DNA from: Desulfovibrio sp.
Lineage (GTDB): Bacteria; Desulfobacterota; Desulfovibrionia; Desulfovibrionales; Desulfovibrionaceae
Assembly (NCBI GenBank): GCA_017528345.1
Contig: JAFXOX010000046.1
Coordinates: 124,001-188,000 of the forward strand
Reading direction: 5' to 3'
Length of the DNA stretch: 64,000 nucleotides
The position numbers and the translations under genes are program-made. The notes below the pieces were generated by a model that saw only the letters and a list, made by a program, of their open reading frames with translations, ran no database searches and was not told where the DNA came from. Positions 1 through 8,740 of the stretch are shown piece by piece; position 1 is the stretch's first letter, and each line of letters begins with the position of its first letter.

Positions 1-2
1 GC

Positions 3-533
3 CACGCCTTGCTCACGACGCACCTTGCCACAGCAAGCGGCATCTTAGGCTGGATGTGTATTGAATGGAAAAAGACCGGAAAGCCTACAACGCTCGGCGT
101 CATTTCCGGAGCATTGGCTGGCCTTGTGGCAATCACTCCAGGAGCGGGTTTCATTCCTCTCTGGGCTTCCATGCTCACAGGTTTTCTCGGTGGCCTTATC
201 TGTTACCTTGGAGTGCTGCTGAAGAACCGCCTTGGCTACGATGACGCCCTTGACGTAGTGGGGATTCACGGTGTGGGCGGCACATGGGGTGCTCTCGCAA
301 CCGGTCTCTTTGCGAGCTCAGCAGTCAATGGCGTAGACGGCCTCTTTTTCGGCAATAGTTGGCAATTTGTGGTGCAGGCCATCTCCGTGGTCGCTACCTG
401 GGCTTATGTCTATGTGATGAGTCGTCTTCTCTTCTGGGGCATCAGTTGCATCATGCCGCTCAGAGTGAGTCCTGACGCCGAACATGTGGGTCTTGATCTC
501 TCCGAACACAATGAACGCGCCTACAGTCTCTGA
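3..533 (+). CDS. amtB: Ammonium transporter AmtB, C-terminal part (5' end outside window)
   Basis: This is the last 176 residues of an Amt-family ammonium channel in the inner membrane, which conducts ammonium/ammonia into the cell. The reading frame is open to the window edge, so the true start lies upstream. The sequence keeps the GIHGVGGTWGALATG segment that carries the second His of the twin-His pore pair, followed by two hydrophobic helices and a short cytoplasmic tail. A PII gene follows after 28 bases, the classical amtB-glnK pairing in which PII blocks the channel. The neighbouring glutamine and glutamate synthases fit an ammonium assimilation operon. Confidence 0.93.
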   Translation, partial: HALLTTHLATASGILGWMCIEWKKTGKPTTLGVISGALAGLVAITPGAGFIPLWASMLTGFLGGLICYLGVLLKNRLGYDDALDVVGIHGVGGTWGALATGLFASSAVNGVDGLFFGNSWQFVVQAISVVATWAYVYVMSRLLFWGISCIMPLRVSPDAEHVGLDLSEHNERAYSL

Positions 534-561
534 TACAGGTCGCAAAAAACGAGTACTTCCT

Positions 562-900
562 ATGAAAAAGCTTCAGATCATTGTTAGACCAGGCATGCTC
601 GATGCTGTGCGTGAGGCCCTGCAGGGACTGGGCATCCTCGGTCTGAACTATACGGAAATTCACGGCTATGGACGTCAGATGGGCCACACAGAAGTTTACC
701 GCGGCAATGTCATGCAGGTAGATTTCCTTCCCAAACTCTCCTGCGAAGTGGTGCTTGACGACGAAAAACTCGAGTCAGCTATTACGGCTATCTGTGACGC
801 AACGCGCACAGGTCATGTGGGTGACGGCAAGATCTTTGTCACCGAAGTTCTGGATGCCATCCGCATTCGTACCGGCGAACGCGGGAAAGCCGCTCTCTAA
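562..900 (+). CDS. glnK: Nitrogen regulatory protein PII (GlnB/GlnK family)
   Basis: 112 residues, the standard PII length. PII trimers sense 2-oxoglutarate and ATP/ADP and control AmtB and nitrogen metabolism. The start at MKKLQIIVRP gives the normal PII N-terminus; an upstream in-frame start would overlap amtB. The T-loop reads GHTEVYRGNVMQVDFLPK and the C-terminus TGHVGDGKIFV and IRIRTGE is canonical. Tyr46 is present, but position 51, the uridylylated Tyr in enteric PII, is Met, so control by GlnD-type uridylylation is unlikely. Its place directly after amtB argues for GlnK. It probably shares a transcript with amtB and glnN. Confidence 0.93.
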   Translation: MKKLQIIVRPGMLDAVREALQGLGILGLNYTEIHGYGRQMGHTEVYRGNVMQVDFLPKLSCEVVLDDEKLESAITAICDATRTGHVGDGKIFVTEVLDAIRIRTGERGKAAL

Positions 901-930
901 TTCACCATTATTCTTTTAAGGAGTTACTCC

Positions 931-3123
931 ATGCTATCGCAACGCGCACAGGCAGTCAGCCAGGCTTTCAGCACACAGGCACGTAAAGCTCAGACAGAAT
1001 GTGAACGTGGCCTTCTGGCCGATAAAATCTTTGGGGCCAATGTCTTCAATCTTGATGAAATGCGCAGGCGTTTGCCCAAGACCGTTTTTGAGGAATTGGA
1101 AAAAACCGTCGAAGAAGGCCGCAGGCTTAATCCGGCCATAGCCGATGTGGTGGCCAATGCCATGAAGGACTGGGCCATTGAACATAAGGCGACCCATTAC
1201 ACCCACTGGTTCCAGCCCATGACCGGACTCACCGCAGAGAAGCATGATGCTTTTCTCACTCCGAGTCAAAAGGGCCATGTAATCAGCTCTTTTTCCGGCA
1301 AAATGCTCATCACAGGCGAGCCTGATGCCTCGTCGTTTCCCTCCGGGGGCCTGCGTTCCACTTTTGAAGCCCGCGGCTACACGGCCTGGGATCCCACGGT
1401 GCCAGCCTTCATCATTGACGAGCCCTATGGTTCAACTCTGCACATTCCAAGCTTTTTCTATGCCTACTCCGGTGAAGCTCTAGACCGCAAAATTCCCCTG
1501 GAACGTTCCATAGAGGCCGTATCCAAGCAGGCTTTGCGCATCCTTCGCCTTTTTGGCAATACCACTGCCCGCTTTGTCCACCCCATGGTCGGTTCCGAGC
1601 AGGAATACTTTCTTGTGGACAGTCATCTTGCGGCCCTCAGGCCTGATCTCCTGCTCTGTGGCAGAACACTTCTGGGAGCTCCTGCCGCCAAGGGACAGGA
1701 AATGTCCGATCATTATTTCGGGGCCATTCCAGAGCGAGTCCTTGCCTTTATGCAGGATCTCGAACGGGAGCTTCTTAAGCTTGGAATCCCCTGCAAGACC
1801 CGTCACAACGAGGTCGCACCAGGCCAGTTTGAACTTGCGCCGGTTTTTGAGGATGCCAATATGGCCTGTGACCACAATATGCTGACCATGAATATGATGC
1901 GGCACATTGCCCCTCGCCATGGATTTGTCTGCCTTCTCCATGAAAAACCTTTTGCCGGCGTCAACGGCAGCGGCAAGCACAATAACTGGTCCCTTTGCGA
2001 TTCTGACGGCCAGAATCTCCTCAATCCCGGCAAAACCCCCAAGGACAATGCCCAATTCCTCGTTTTTCTGGCAGCGGTACTGGCGGCCGTGCATAATCAC
2101 GCAGCCCTGCTCAGACTGGGCACCATCGGCGCCGGCAATGACCACAGACTTGGTGCCAATGAAGCTCCGCCGGCCATTCTCTCTGTCTATGTGGGCGACG
2201 AGCTCAACGATGTCATTGAGGGCATCATTGACCCCTCCTACGCAAGTCATGAAAATAAAAGCGCTATGGAAATTGGCGTCTCAAGTCTGCCGGCTCTTCC
2301 TGTGGATCAGAGCGACCGCAACCGCACAAGCCCCTTTGCCTTTACGGGCAACAAATTTGAATTCCGTGCTGTTGGTTCCTCCCAATCCATTGCACCAGCC
2401 AATATTGCCCTCAACGCCGCTGTAGCCATGAGTCTTGCCGAAATTGCCGATACCCTGGAAAAATCCACAGCCAGCGGCAAAACAGTGACTGAGGCTCTGC
2501 AGAGCCTTCTGCCAAGCTATTTCTTGCAGCACAAGGCCATCCTCTTCAATGGCAATGGATATACGCAAGAATGGGTGGAAGAGGCCAAAAAACGAGGCTT
2601 ACCCAATGATGACAATACCGTGGATGCCCTTGACCGCTACAGCGACCCCAAGGTCATGCAGGTTTTTGCCAGTCAGGGCATTTTGAATGAACGCGAAATG
2701 CTGGCCCGTCAGGAGATACTCTATGCAGGCTATGCCAAGACACTGATCATTGAAGGCCAGCAGCTTCTGGAACTGGCAAAAACCCGTGTACTGCCTGTGG
2801 CCAATAGTTCCCTTGAGAAGACAGCTCAAAGGGCACAAAGTCTCTGCCAAAGCCTTGGCAAAGATGCGGCCAAAGCTGAACAGGAAATCCTGCGCGATTT
2901 CTACAGCCTGGTGTTGAAGCTGCGTTCGGCCATTACGCACCTTGAAGAGATGCTCAGCCTCTGCCGCGAGGAGAATGACATCGCAAAACAGGCGCATGTC
3001 GCACGACAGTCCATTGTGCCGGCCATGCAAAGCCTGCGAGAATACTGCGACAGTCTTGAGGAGACAGTGGACGACAGTCTCTGGCCTCTGCCCAAGTATC
3101 GTGAACTGCTTTGGATCCATTAG
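931..3123 (+). CDS. glnN: Glutamine synthetase type III (GSIII)
   Basis: 730 residues, the size of GSIII (about 700-730) rather than GSI (about 470). It condenses glutamate and ammonium to glutamine with ATP in the cytoplasm. GSIII hallmarks are visible: FNLDEMRRRLPK near the N-terminus, MTGLTAEKHDAFL around residues 97-109, the nucleotide-binding NGSGKHNNWS around 345 and AGNDHRLGANEAPPAI around 403-418. The start is preceded by AAGGAG eight bases upstream. It sits between PII and glutamate synthase genes, so the cluster encodes a complete GS/GOGAT route. No GSI gene is seen in the window. Confidence 0.96.
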   Translation: MLSQRAQAVSQAFSTQARKAQTECERGLLADKIFGANVFNLDEMRRRLPKTVFEELEKTVEEGRRLNPAIADVVANAMKDWAIEHKATHYTHWFQPMTGLTAEKHDAFLTPSQKGHVISSFSGKMLITGEPDASSFPSGGLRSTFEARGYTAWDPTVPAFIIDEPYGSTLHIPSFFYAYSGEALDRKIPLERSIEAVSKQALRILRLFGNTTARFVHPMVGSEQEYFLVDSHLAALRPDLLLCGRTLLGAPAAKGQEMSDHYFGAIPERVLAFMQDLERELLKLGIPCKTRHNEVAPGQFELAPVFEDANMACDHNMLTMNMMRHIAPRHGFVCLLHEKPFAGVNGSGKHNNWSLCDSDGQNLLNPGKTPKDNAQFLVFLAAVLAAVHNHAALLRLGTIGAGNDHRLGANEAPPAILSVYVGDELNDVIEGIIDPSYASHENKSAMEIGVSSLPALPVDQSDRNRTSPFAFTGNKFEFRAVGSSQSIAPANIALNAAVAMSLAEIADTLEKSTASGKTVTEALQSLLPSYFLQHKAILFNGNGYTQEWVEEAKKRGLPNDDNTVDALDRYSDPKVMQVFASQGILNEREMLARQEILYAGYAKTLIIEGQQLLELAKTRVLPVANSSLEKTAQRAQSLCQSLGKDAAKAEQEILRDFYSLVLKLRSAITHLEEMLSLCREENDIAKQAHVARQSIVPAMQSLREYCDSLEETVDDSLWPLPKYRELLWIH

Positions 3124-3137
3124 CCGAGGGAAAAGGT

Positions 3138-4244
3138 ATGTGCCGCATAGGAGCTATTAAAAGCCGTTCTCCGCAGTCACCCAAGGCAGCGCTTCAGCTC
3201 ATGCTGCCCCAACAGGAAGGTCATGACAGCTCAGGCTTTGCCATGGTTATGCAGGATCTCTACGGTGCTTTTGCCCATGACAAGGAGAAACCGCTCTTGA
3301 GCATGGCCTGTACAGTCAGAGGTCTGGCGCTGGTCAATGAGTATATGGATCATCATGGGTTTGCACAGCTTGGTCAGTGGGTCCCTGATGTCTGCAAGGA
3401 CAAATCTCTCAACATCCACGCCATGCCCCGCTATGTCTTTCGCAACTATGACTATCCTGAGATCTTTCACTACCGCAGTCAGGCCGAACGCGAGGATCTG
3501 CTCATGGACACGCGCCTTGCCCTGCGGGAGCTCCTGCACAAGGAAAAGGCCGGCTTTGTCTACTCCTTCTGGCCAGATGTCTTAACACTCAAAGAAATTG
3601 GCGATCCAGCTGACATCGCCACCTATTTTGGTCTCTGGCAGGATAATTGCCGCTTAAGTGCCAAAAATATCGTTGTGCAATGCCGTCAGAACACCAATTA
3701 CGACATCGTCCGCTATGCGGCACATCCTTTTTTCCTTCAGGGCTTTACCCTCTGCGTCAATGGTGAAAATACCTTTTTCACCCGCAACCGCGAATACCAA
3801 AAATCACTCTATCGTGGCTATCTGGGTTTTGAATCTGATTCGCAGACCCTGCTCTACACCCTGCACTATGTGCTGCGGGAACTCAAATGGCCATTGCCCT
3901 ATTTTAAGCACGTGATCACGCCGCTTCCCTATGATGAGCAAAAAAAACGTCATGATGCCGATGTGCTTCTGCTTATCCGTGAAAGCCTGGCAAATCTGGA
4001 AATCAATGGGCCCAATGCTTTGATCGCTCTGCTTCCTGACAAGACCATGATCAGTTGCTGTGATGCCAAAAAACTCAGGCCATGCGTCATTGGCCACGAC
4101 GATGACATGGCCGTGATCTCCTCGGAGGTTTCGGGGTTGAATGTACTTCTGCCCAATAGGGATATCAGTTGTGACATCTACCCCACTGAACGCGAACTTG
4201 TTGCCATAGATGACAATCTGGAGATCACACGATGGATACAGTGA
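3138..4244 (+). CDS. Glutamate synthase, class II glutamine amidotransferase subunit
   Basis: 368 residues. The chosen start gives Met-Cys-Arg-Ile, placing the N-terminal nucleophile Cys of class II (Ntn) amidotransferases at position 2, and GAGGG lies just upstream. The protein is a stand-alone glutaminase module that would release ammonia from glutamine for the FMN-binding subunit encoded next. Further family features are GHDSSGFAMV near residue 30 and QCRQNTNYD, VRYAAHPF in the middle. It overlaps the next gene by 13 bases, implying translational coupling. In most bacteria this module is fused to the N-terminus of GltB; here it is separate, as in archaeal-type and Desulfovibrio glutamate synthases. 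Confidence 0.88.
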   Translation: MCRIGAIKSRSPQSPKAALQLMLPQQEGHDSSGFAMVMQDLYGAFAHDKEKPLLSMACTVRGLALVNEYMDHHGFAQLGQWVPDVCKDKSLNIHAMPRYVFRNYDYPEIFHYRSQAEREDLLMDTRLALRELLHKEKAGFVYSFWPDVLTLKEIGDPADIATYFGLWQDNCRLSAKNIVVQCRQNTNYDIVRYAAHPFFLQGFTLCVNGENTFFTRNREYQKSLYRGYLGFESDSQTLLYTLHYVLRELKWPLPYFKHVITPLPYDEQKKRHDADVLLLIRESLANLEINGPNALIALLPDKTMISCCDAKKLRPCVIGHDDDMAVISSEVSGLNVLLPNRDISCDIYPTERELVAIDDNLEITRWIQ

Positions 4245-5854
4245 ATGTGCAGGACCTTGCGGTCAATGATCTTGCGTGGATGATCGACTATTCCTATGAT
4301 CTTTGCGTCCATTGCGGAGCCTGCGTGGCCTCTTGCAGCTTCAACGCCATCAGCTTCGTGGCTCAGCACACGCTTCTGCCGCCTGAGCTCCCCAAAAGCA
4401 GTAAAAAACTTGCCCAGAAGATCATTGTCAAACAAAGTACGGATCCCACAAAAATCTGCTGCGGTTGCGGCATCTGCGCGAAAGTCTGCCCATGTGGCGC
4501 CATTACCCCAATCCACAATCCCCACAACCGCGAGCCCTTTCTCAATCAGGCCCAAGGGCCAAGACGACGCGGTGGGCGGGGCAATCTCAGCAAAAAACGC
4601 ACCCTGGATGCCCTCTTTGTGGGTCGCATCTCCCAGATGACTGATCCGCCTCTGGACGCCGAACGCCATACCTTTGATCTGCGCGCGCCCTTTGGCCGCG
4701 TACTTGCTGCCAAAGACCTTCCTCTGGAGGTGCATGGCAACAGTTTGCGAGTCTGTGCAAGTCATCCGCCTGTGGCCTGGATCTATCCGCTGATTTTTTC
4801 GGATATGTCCATTGGCGCTCTTTCCACACGCGCCTGGGAAGCCATAGCGCTCGCCACAGGCTACCTCAACGAAGAATGCGGACTACCTGTCCGAATGTGT
4901 TCAGGAGAGGGCGGTGTGCCCCAAAATCTTCTGACAAGTGATAAGCTGGCCTATACCATCCTCCAGATCGCCTCCGGACATTTCGGCTGGAACCGCATTG
5001 TACGGGCAATTCCCCAAATGCGCACAGACCCGGCGGGCGTTCTCATTAAAATCGGTCAGGGTGCCAAACCTGGTGATGGCGGCTGGCTTTCTGCCAATAA
5101 GGTCAGTCCGCATATTCAGGCCATCCGCGGTGTTCCTCAAACGACCCTCCATTCGCCACCCAATCACCAGGGGCTCTATTCCATTGAGGAAAGTGTGCAG
5201 AAAATGCATCTTTCTCTCAATCAGGCCTTTGGCTTCCGCGTGCCTGTTGCCATCAAATGTGCGGCCTCCTCCACCTCAGTTGCCGTCTACAACAATCTTT
5301 TGCGAGACCCCTACCGCATCTGCGGCGGTTTCTTCCTGGACGGACTCGACGGCGGGACAGGCGCGGCCAATACTGTGGCACTCAACCACACAGGGCACCC
5401 CATTACAAGCAAACTCAGGGACTGTTATCGGGCGGCGACAACCCAAGGTCTTCAGGGACAGATTCCCCTCTGGGTGGGTGGCGGTCTCGGCATGCATGCC
5501 GATGCCGCAGCCGATGCCTTCAAACTGATCTGCCTAGGCGCCAATGGCGTCTTTGTGGGTCGGGTTCTTCTGCAACTGCTTGGCTGCGTCGGCAATGAAC
5601 ATGGCCGCTGCAATCAGTGCCATAGCGGCAAATGCCCGACCGGTATCTGCACACAGGACATTCGCCTTGTGCAACGTCTTGATGTTGATCGCGGTGCTGA
5701 AAATATTGTCAACTTCGTGCTCAATTTTGATCGGGAACTGAAGAAGCTTCTGGCTCCTGTGGGTAACAGCAGTCTGCCTGTGGGCCGCAGCGACGCACTG
5801 ATCACCAATGACTGGGCCATTGCCCAAAGTCTGGGCATTGCTTTTGCCTGCTAA
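4232..5854 (+). CDS. Glutamate synthase, FMN-binding central subunit with ferredoxin domain
   Basis: 540 residues. It would reductively transfer ammonia to 2-oxoglutarate on FMN, giving glutamate. The N-terminus has two 4Fe-4S motifs, CVHCGACVASC (about 25-35) and CCGCGICAKVC (about 76-87), as expected for a ferredoxin-fed enzyme. The FMN/glutamate synthase barrel follows with CSGEGGVPQNL, IKIGQGAKPGDGGWL and LDGLDGGTGAA. A CNQCHSGKCPTGICTQ segment near 460-475 matches the cluster-binding cysteines of the GOGAT core. The start overlaps the amidotransferase gene. No NADPH-binding GltD-type subunit is seen, so electrons probably come from ferredoxin. Confidence 0.93.
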   Translation: MDTVNVQDLAVNDLAWMIDYSYDLCVHCGACVASCSFNAISFVAQHTLLPPELPKSSKKLAQKIIVKQSTDPTKICCGCGICAKVCPCGAITPIHNPHNREPFLNQAQGPRRRGGRGNLSKKRTLDALFVGRISQMTDPPLDAERHTFDLRAPFGRVLAAKDLPLEVHGNSLRVCASHPPVAWIYPLIFSDMSIGALSTRAWEAIALATGYLNEECGLPVRMCSGEGGVPQNLLTSDKLAYTILQIASGHFGWNRIVRAIPQMRTDPAGVLIKIGQGAKPGDGGWLSANKVSPHIQAIRGVPQTTLHSPPNHQGLYSIEESVQKMHLSLNQAFGFRVPVAIKCAASSTSVAVYNNLLRDPYRICGGFFLDGLDGGTGAANTVALNHTGHPITSKLRDCYRAATTQGLQGQIPLWVGGGLGMHADAAADAFKLICLGANGVFVGRVLLQLLGCVGNEHGRCNQCHSGKCPTGICTQDIRLVQRLDVDRGAENIVNFVLNFDRELKKLLAPVGNSSLPVGRSDALITNDWAIAQSLGIAFAC

Positions 5855-5866
5855 AGGAGGGGGGAC

Positions 5867-6976
5867 ATGCGCCACATTGATACCCTTGAGGGACATCAAC
5901 GCCTGTCCACACAGGCGCTTCTGCAAACGCTGGAAAAAGCCATTGAGGAAGGAGAAACTGATTTCTATATCCATGCTTCGGGCCAGCACGACATCGGCGG
6001 TCCACTCTGGAACCGTCAGGGCAAGACATTGCACCTTTTCCTGAGCAATCCTGGGCAGAGAGTTGGGGCCATGGCCCTGCCGGGGACAGAAATTGTCGTT
6101 CAAGGAAGTGTTGCCGCTGATGCTGGCTGGCTCAATGCGGGAGGCGAGCTCACGATTCTCGGTGATTGCGGCGATACGGCTGGCCATTGTGCGGCCCAGG
6201 GACAAATATATATTGCCGGACACGCCGGCGCCCGTTCAGGGTCTCTGATGAAGAAGGACCCGTCCTATCCGGCCCCGGAACTCTGGGTTCTGAAAAGCGT
6301 CGGAAGTTTTGCCTTTGAGTTTATGAGTGGAGGCTGTGCTGTTGTCTGCGGCTATGGCTGTCAGGGGACTGTGCTTGGGCAAAGGCCGTGCGTGGGAATG
6401 GTGGAGGGCGTAGTCTATGTGCGGGGAGAGGTGCCTGATGAGACAGGAGAGCTGCACAAAGAGCCTCTGAGCAGCGAGGATGAACACTTTCTGCGTGACG
6501 GGCTCAAACGCTTTCTTGGCAAGATCGGACAAATTGCCCTTCTGCCGGAACTGAACAACTGGCAGCAGTGGCAAAAAATTCTGCCGGCTGTCAAAACGCC
6601 CAAGACAGGGCTTTCCTTGCGTGAGTACCGGACTACTCACTGGATCAGTCAGGGACTTTTTGCTGATGTTCTGCCTGACACGTTTGACAGTGTTGGCCTG
6701 GCTGAAAGCGGGCAATTTCGTCTGCGCATTCCCGTCTGGGAAAATCAGGGAACATGCCGCGACTGCCACAGATGTGAGCTGAACTGTCCGAGAAAGGCCA
6801 TTGTGCGCTCTGAGGCGAGCGATGGGAGCCCAGTCTATACAGCTCATGACCATCTCTGTATCGGCTGCGGACTCTGTGCCAGTTTTTGTCCAGAACAGGT
6901 TTGGCAGATACGGGAAAATCAGGAGCTTTTCGCCTTCAGCAGTCGAGACCGGGAAGCGCTTTCTTCCCAAGACTAA
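5867..6976 (+). CDS. Glutamate synthase, GXGXG (alpha-subunit C-terminal) domain with 4Fe-4S ferredoxin
   Basis: 369 residues, 12 bases after the FMN subunit and preceded by AGGAGGGGG. The N-terminal 240 residues form the right-handed beta-helix GXGXG domain normally found at the C-terminus of GltB; visible repeats include GSVAADAGWLNAGGEL, ILGDCGDTAG and MSGGCAVVCGYG. The C-terminus carries two ferredoxin motifs, CRDCHRCELNC (about 297-307) and CIGCGLCASFC (about 331-341), probably forming an electron path to the FMN subunit. It completes the three-gene glutamate synthase. Its last 41 bases overlap the convergent cobO gene. Confidence 0.88.
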   Translation: MRHIDTLEGHQRLSTQALLQTLEKAIEEGETDFYIHASGQHDIGGPLWNRQGKTLHLFLSNPGQRVGAMALPGTEIVVQGSVAADAGWLNAGGELTILGDCGDTAGHCAAQGQIYIAGHAGARSGSLMKKDPSYPAPELWVLKSVGSFAFEFMSGGCAVVCGYGCQGTVLGQRPCVGMVEGVVYVRGEVPDETGELHKEPLSSEDEHFLRDGLKRFLGKIGQIALLPELNNWQQWQKILPAVKTPKTGLSLREYRTTHWISQGLFADVLPDTFDSVGLAESGQFRLRIPVWENQGTCRDCHRCELNCPRKAIVRSEASDGSPVYTAHDHLCIGCGLCASFCPEQVWQIRENQELFAFSSRDREALSSQD

Positions 6977-7439
6977 AAGGATGTTTGGTCTGTGAAAGTG
7001 TGGTCACAAGATCACTGACCCTTTCAAGCCAGGCCGGCAGGTAACGACCTGAAAGCAGAAGATGCGTATGCAAATGACCTGCACGCTCAAGCAAAGTGTG
7101 TAGGTCATTTGCCGTTAGGAGTTCATAATGCAAAGCATAGAGGATCTCATCGAGCACCAAGAGCCAGACTGTGGGAAGCATATCAAGACACCATGAGAAA
7201 AGATCTTTGGCGGCTTGGATGTGCGGGGCTTTGTCAGGGACATTTTTGACAAAACCAAGGCCCTGTGCTCTGAAATTGTCCCCCAGAAGCTGCCTGAGAA
7301 GGACCTGCTCGCCGGCACAGCCATCACGCTTAATAAATTGTGCAAAGGCCACACGTTTGCCATGGCCAAGTGCTCTCAGGGTCTGTCCGAGACAGGCGGA
7401 TGTTTTTCCCTTGCCTTCCCCCGTGTAGACGAGAATCAT
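6936..7439 (-). CDS. cobO: Cob(I)yrinic acid a,c-diamide adenosyltransferase (CobO/BtuR type)
   Basis: 167 residues. It transfers the adenosyl group of ATP to the cobalt of corrinoids, making adenosylcobalamin precursors. MILVYTGEGKGKTSAC at the N-terminus holds the P-loop characteristic of CobO/CobA/BtuR, followed by RALGHGKRVAFAQFIK and a Walker-B-like WLLVLDEI segment. The start chosen overlaps the stop of the upstream radical SAM gene by four bases (ATGA), giving translational coupling; a longer frame upstream lacks family similarity. It overlaps the convergent glutamate synthase gene at its 3' end. The corrinoid link may serve methyltransferases elsewhere in the genome. Confidence 0.88.
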   Translation of the reverse strand: MILVYTGEGKGKTSACLGQTLRALGHGKRVAFAQFIKRDGCAGEQVLLRQLLGDNFRAQGLGFVKNVPDKAPHIQAAKDLFSWCLDMLPTVWLLVLDEILYALHYELLTANDLHTLLERAGHLHTHLLLSGRYLPAWLERVSDLVTTLSQTKHPFSLGKKALPGLDC

Positions 7440-8440
7440 GCCCAGATACCGGCGATCTCTGTGCCGCAGGATGGACAGCGGCCCTTGGGCGGGTAGGTCA
7501 CTTTGCAAGGTGAGCGTTCAATAACAAGGCCAGAACACTTGGGACAATAGGTATTGCCACCCAGCGTAGTCATGATATTTCCCATATAGACGTAATGCAG
7601 CCCCATTTCCTTGCCGATAGCCCAACCTTCCTGCAGTTTGTCCAAAGGGGTTGCAGGATGATTTTGCATCTTATGAGCCCCGTGGAAGGCACTCAAATGC
7701 CAGGGTACATCAGGGCCAAGCTCTTCGCAGATAAAACGGGCACAATCGGCCAGTTCCTCAGGACTATCATTGACGCCGGGAATGACAAGAGTTGTCACCT
7801 CAAGCCACCAGCCAAGATCGCGCACGCGTTTCAGGCTGTCCAGGACAGGAGCAAGCTTGGCACCGCAATACTCCCGGTAAAACGCCTCTCGGAAGCTCTT
7901 GAGATCAATGTTCACCGCACGGATATCATTGCGTAAAAGCTTGCAGAATTCGGCACTCATATACCCGTTGGACACAAGCAAAACAGGGAGCTGATAGGCT
8001 AAAGCGCGCTGACAGGTCTCATGAATCAGGTCAACGGAGAGTGTCGGTTCATTATAGGTGAAGGCAATGCTTGCAGCATGCTTGCTCAGAGCCAAATCCA
8101 CAAGTCCTTTGGCGGAAGTACGGCTGCCCTGAACTCGCCCTGAGGCGGGGATGACAGAGATATGGGCATTCTGGCAAAAACGGCAGCTAAAATTACAGCC
8201 TACACTGCCAATGGAAAAGGTTTTGGTCCCGGGCAAGAAATGGTAGAGCGGCTTTTTTTCCACAGGATCCATTTGCACCCCGCTGACCAAATCCGAAAGC
8301 ACACTGACCAGGCTCCCCTGCTGATTGACGCGGGTTTTACACAGGCCCTTGCCACCGTTTTTGATCACACATTGATGGGCACAAAGTCGGCATTGCACTT
8401 GCGCGCCATTGAGCGATGCCCAGAGTTTTGTTGGCTGCAT
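7436..8440 (-). CDS. amrS: AmmeMemoRadiSam-system radical SAM enzyme (AmrS family)
   Basis: 334 residues. The radical SAM motif CNFSCRFC (Cys82, 86, 89; CX3CX2C) follows GSVGC, preceded by an N-terminal CRLCAHQC pair (17-24) and a C-terminal pair of CXXC motifs (CPKC, CPSC) that may bind metal. This layout is that of the AmrS group, related to pyruvate formate-lyase activating enzymes. The reaction of this family is not firmly established. AmmeMemo partner domains are not encoded next to it. It is coupled to cobO by an ATGA overlap. An in-frame alternative is a generic glycyl-radical activase, but the overall match is closer to AmrS. Confidence 0.87.
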   Translation of the reverse strand: MQPTKLWASLNGAQVQCRLCAHQCVIKNGGKGLCKTRVNQQGSLVSVLSDLVSGVQMDPVEKKPLYHFLPGTKTFSIGSVGCNFSCRFCQNAHISVIPASGRVQGSRTSAKGLVDLALSKHAASIAFTYNEPTLSVDLIHETCQRALAYQLPVLLVSNGYMSAEFCKLLRNDIRAVNIDLKSFREAFYREYCGAKLAPVLDSLKRVRDLGWWLEVTTLVIPGVNDSPEELADCARFICEELGPDVPWHLSAFHGAHKMQNHPATPLDKLQEGWAIGKEMGLHYVYMGNIMTTLGGNTYCPKCSGLVIERSPCKVTYPPKGRCPSCGTEIAGIWA

Positions 8441-8455
8441 GAGTTCTCCTTAGGC

Positions 8456-8740
8456 TCAGGGGCGCACAATGGGTTCAATATAGAAAGTGTGCGGCGACTG
8501 GCTCTGCTCACGGCGAGAGCGCACAGAAACCACACGATCTCCTGTGTCAGGATCAATGTAGACGTGAATACCCTCACGAGGATCCACAGGAGATTCCTTG
8601 ACAGAGTTCGAATAGATCGTGGAATTATGGTACTCATTGTGTACAGGAGCCATGGGCTGTTGTGGCTGTACACCCTCTGACCATGCCTGAGCCGGAGAAA
8701 AAAGCAGCATAACGCCCACCCAAAAAATCATACGCACCAT
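8456..8740 (-). CDS. Small exported protein of unknown function
   Basis: 94 residues. The start chosen gives MVRMIFWVGVMLLFSPAQAWS, a good signal peptide with cleavage likely after AQA; a longer frame adds 15 residues that spoil it. The mature part is short, polar and rich in Pro, with HVYIDPDTGDRVVSVRSRRE near the C-terminus. I do not recognise the family. It is 15 bases upstream of amrS on the same strand, so it may share the transcript, although functional connection is not evident. Confidence 0.6.
   Translation of the reverse strand: MVRMIFWVGVMLLFSPAQAWSEGVQPQQPMAPVHNEYHNSTIYSNSVKESPVDPREGIHVYIDPDTGDRVVSVRSRREQSQSPHTFYIEPIVRP

Noticed and set aside
1480..2250. Minus-strand open frame of 256 codons
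   Set aside because: Shadow of glnN; no start signals and no recognisable protein.
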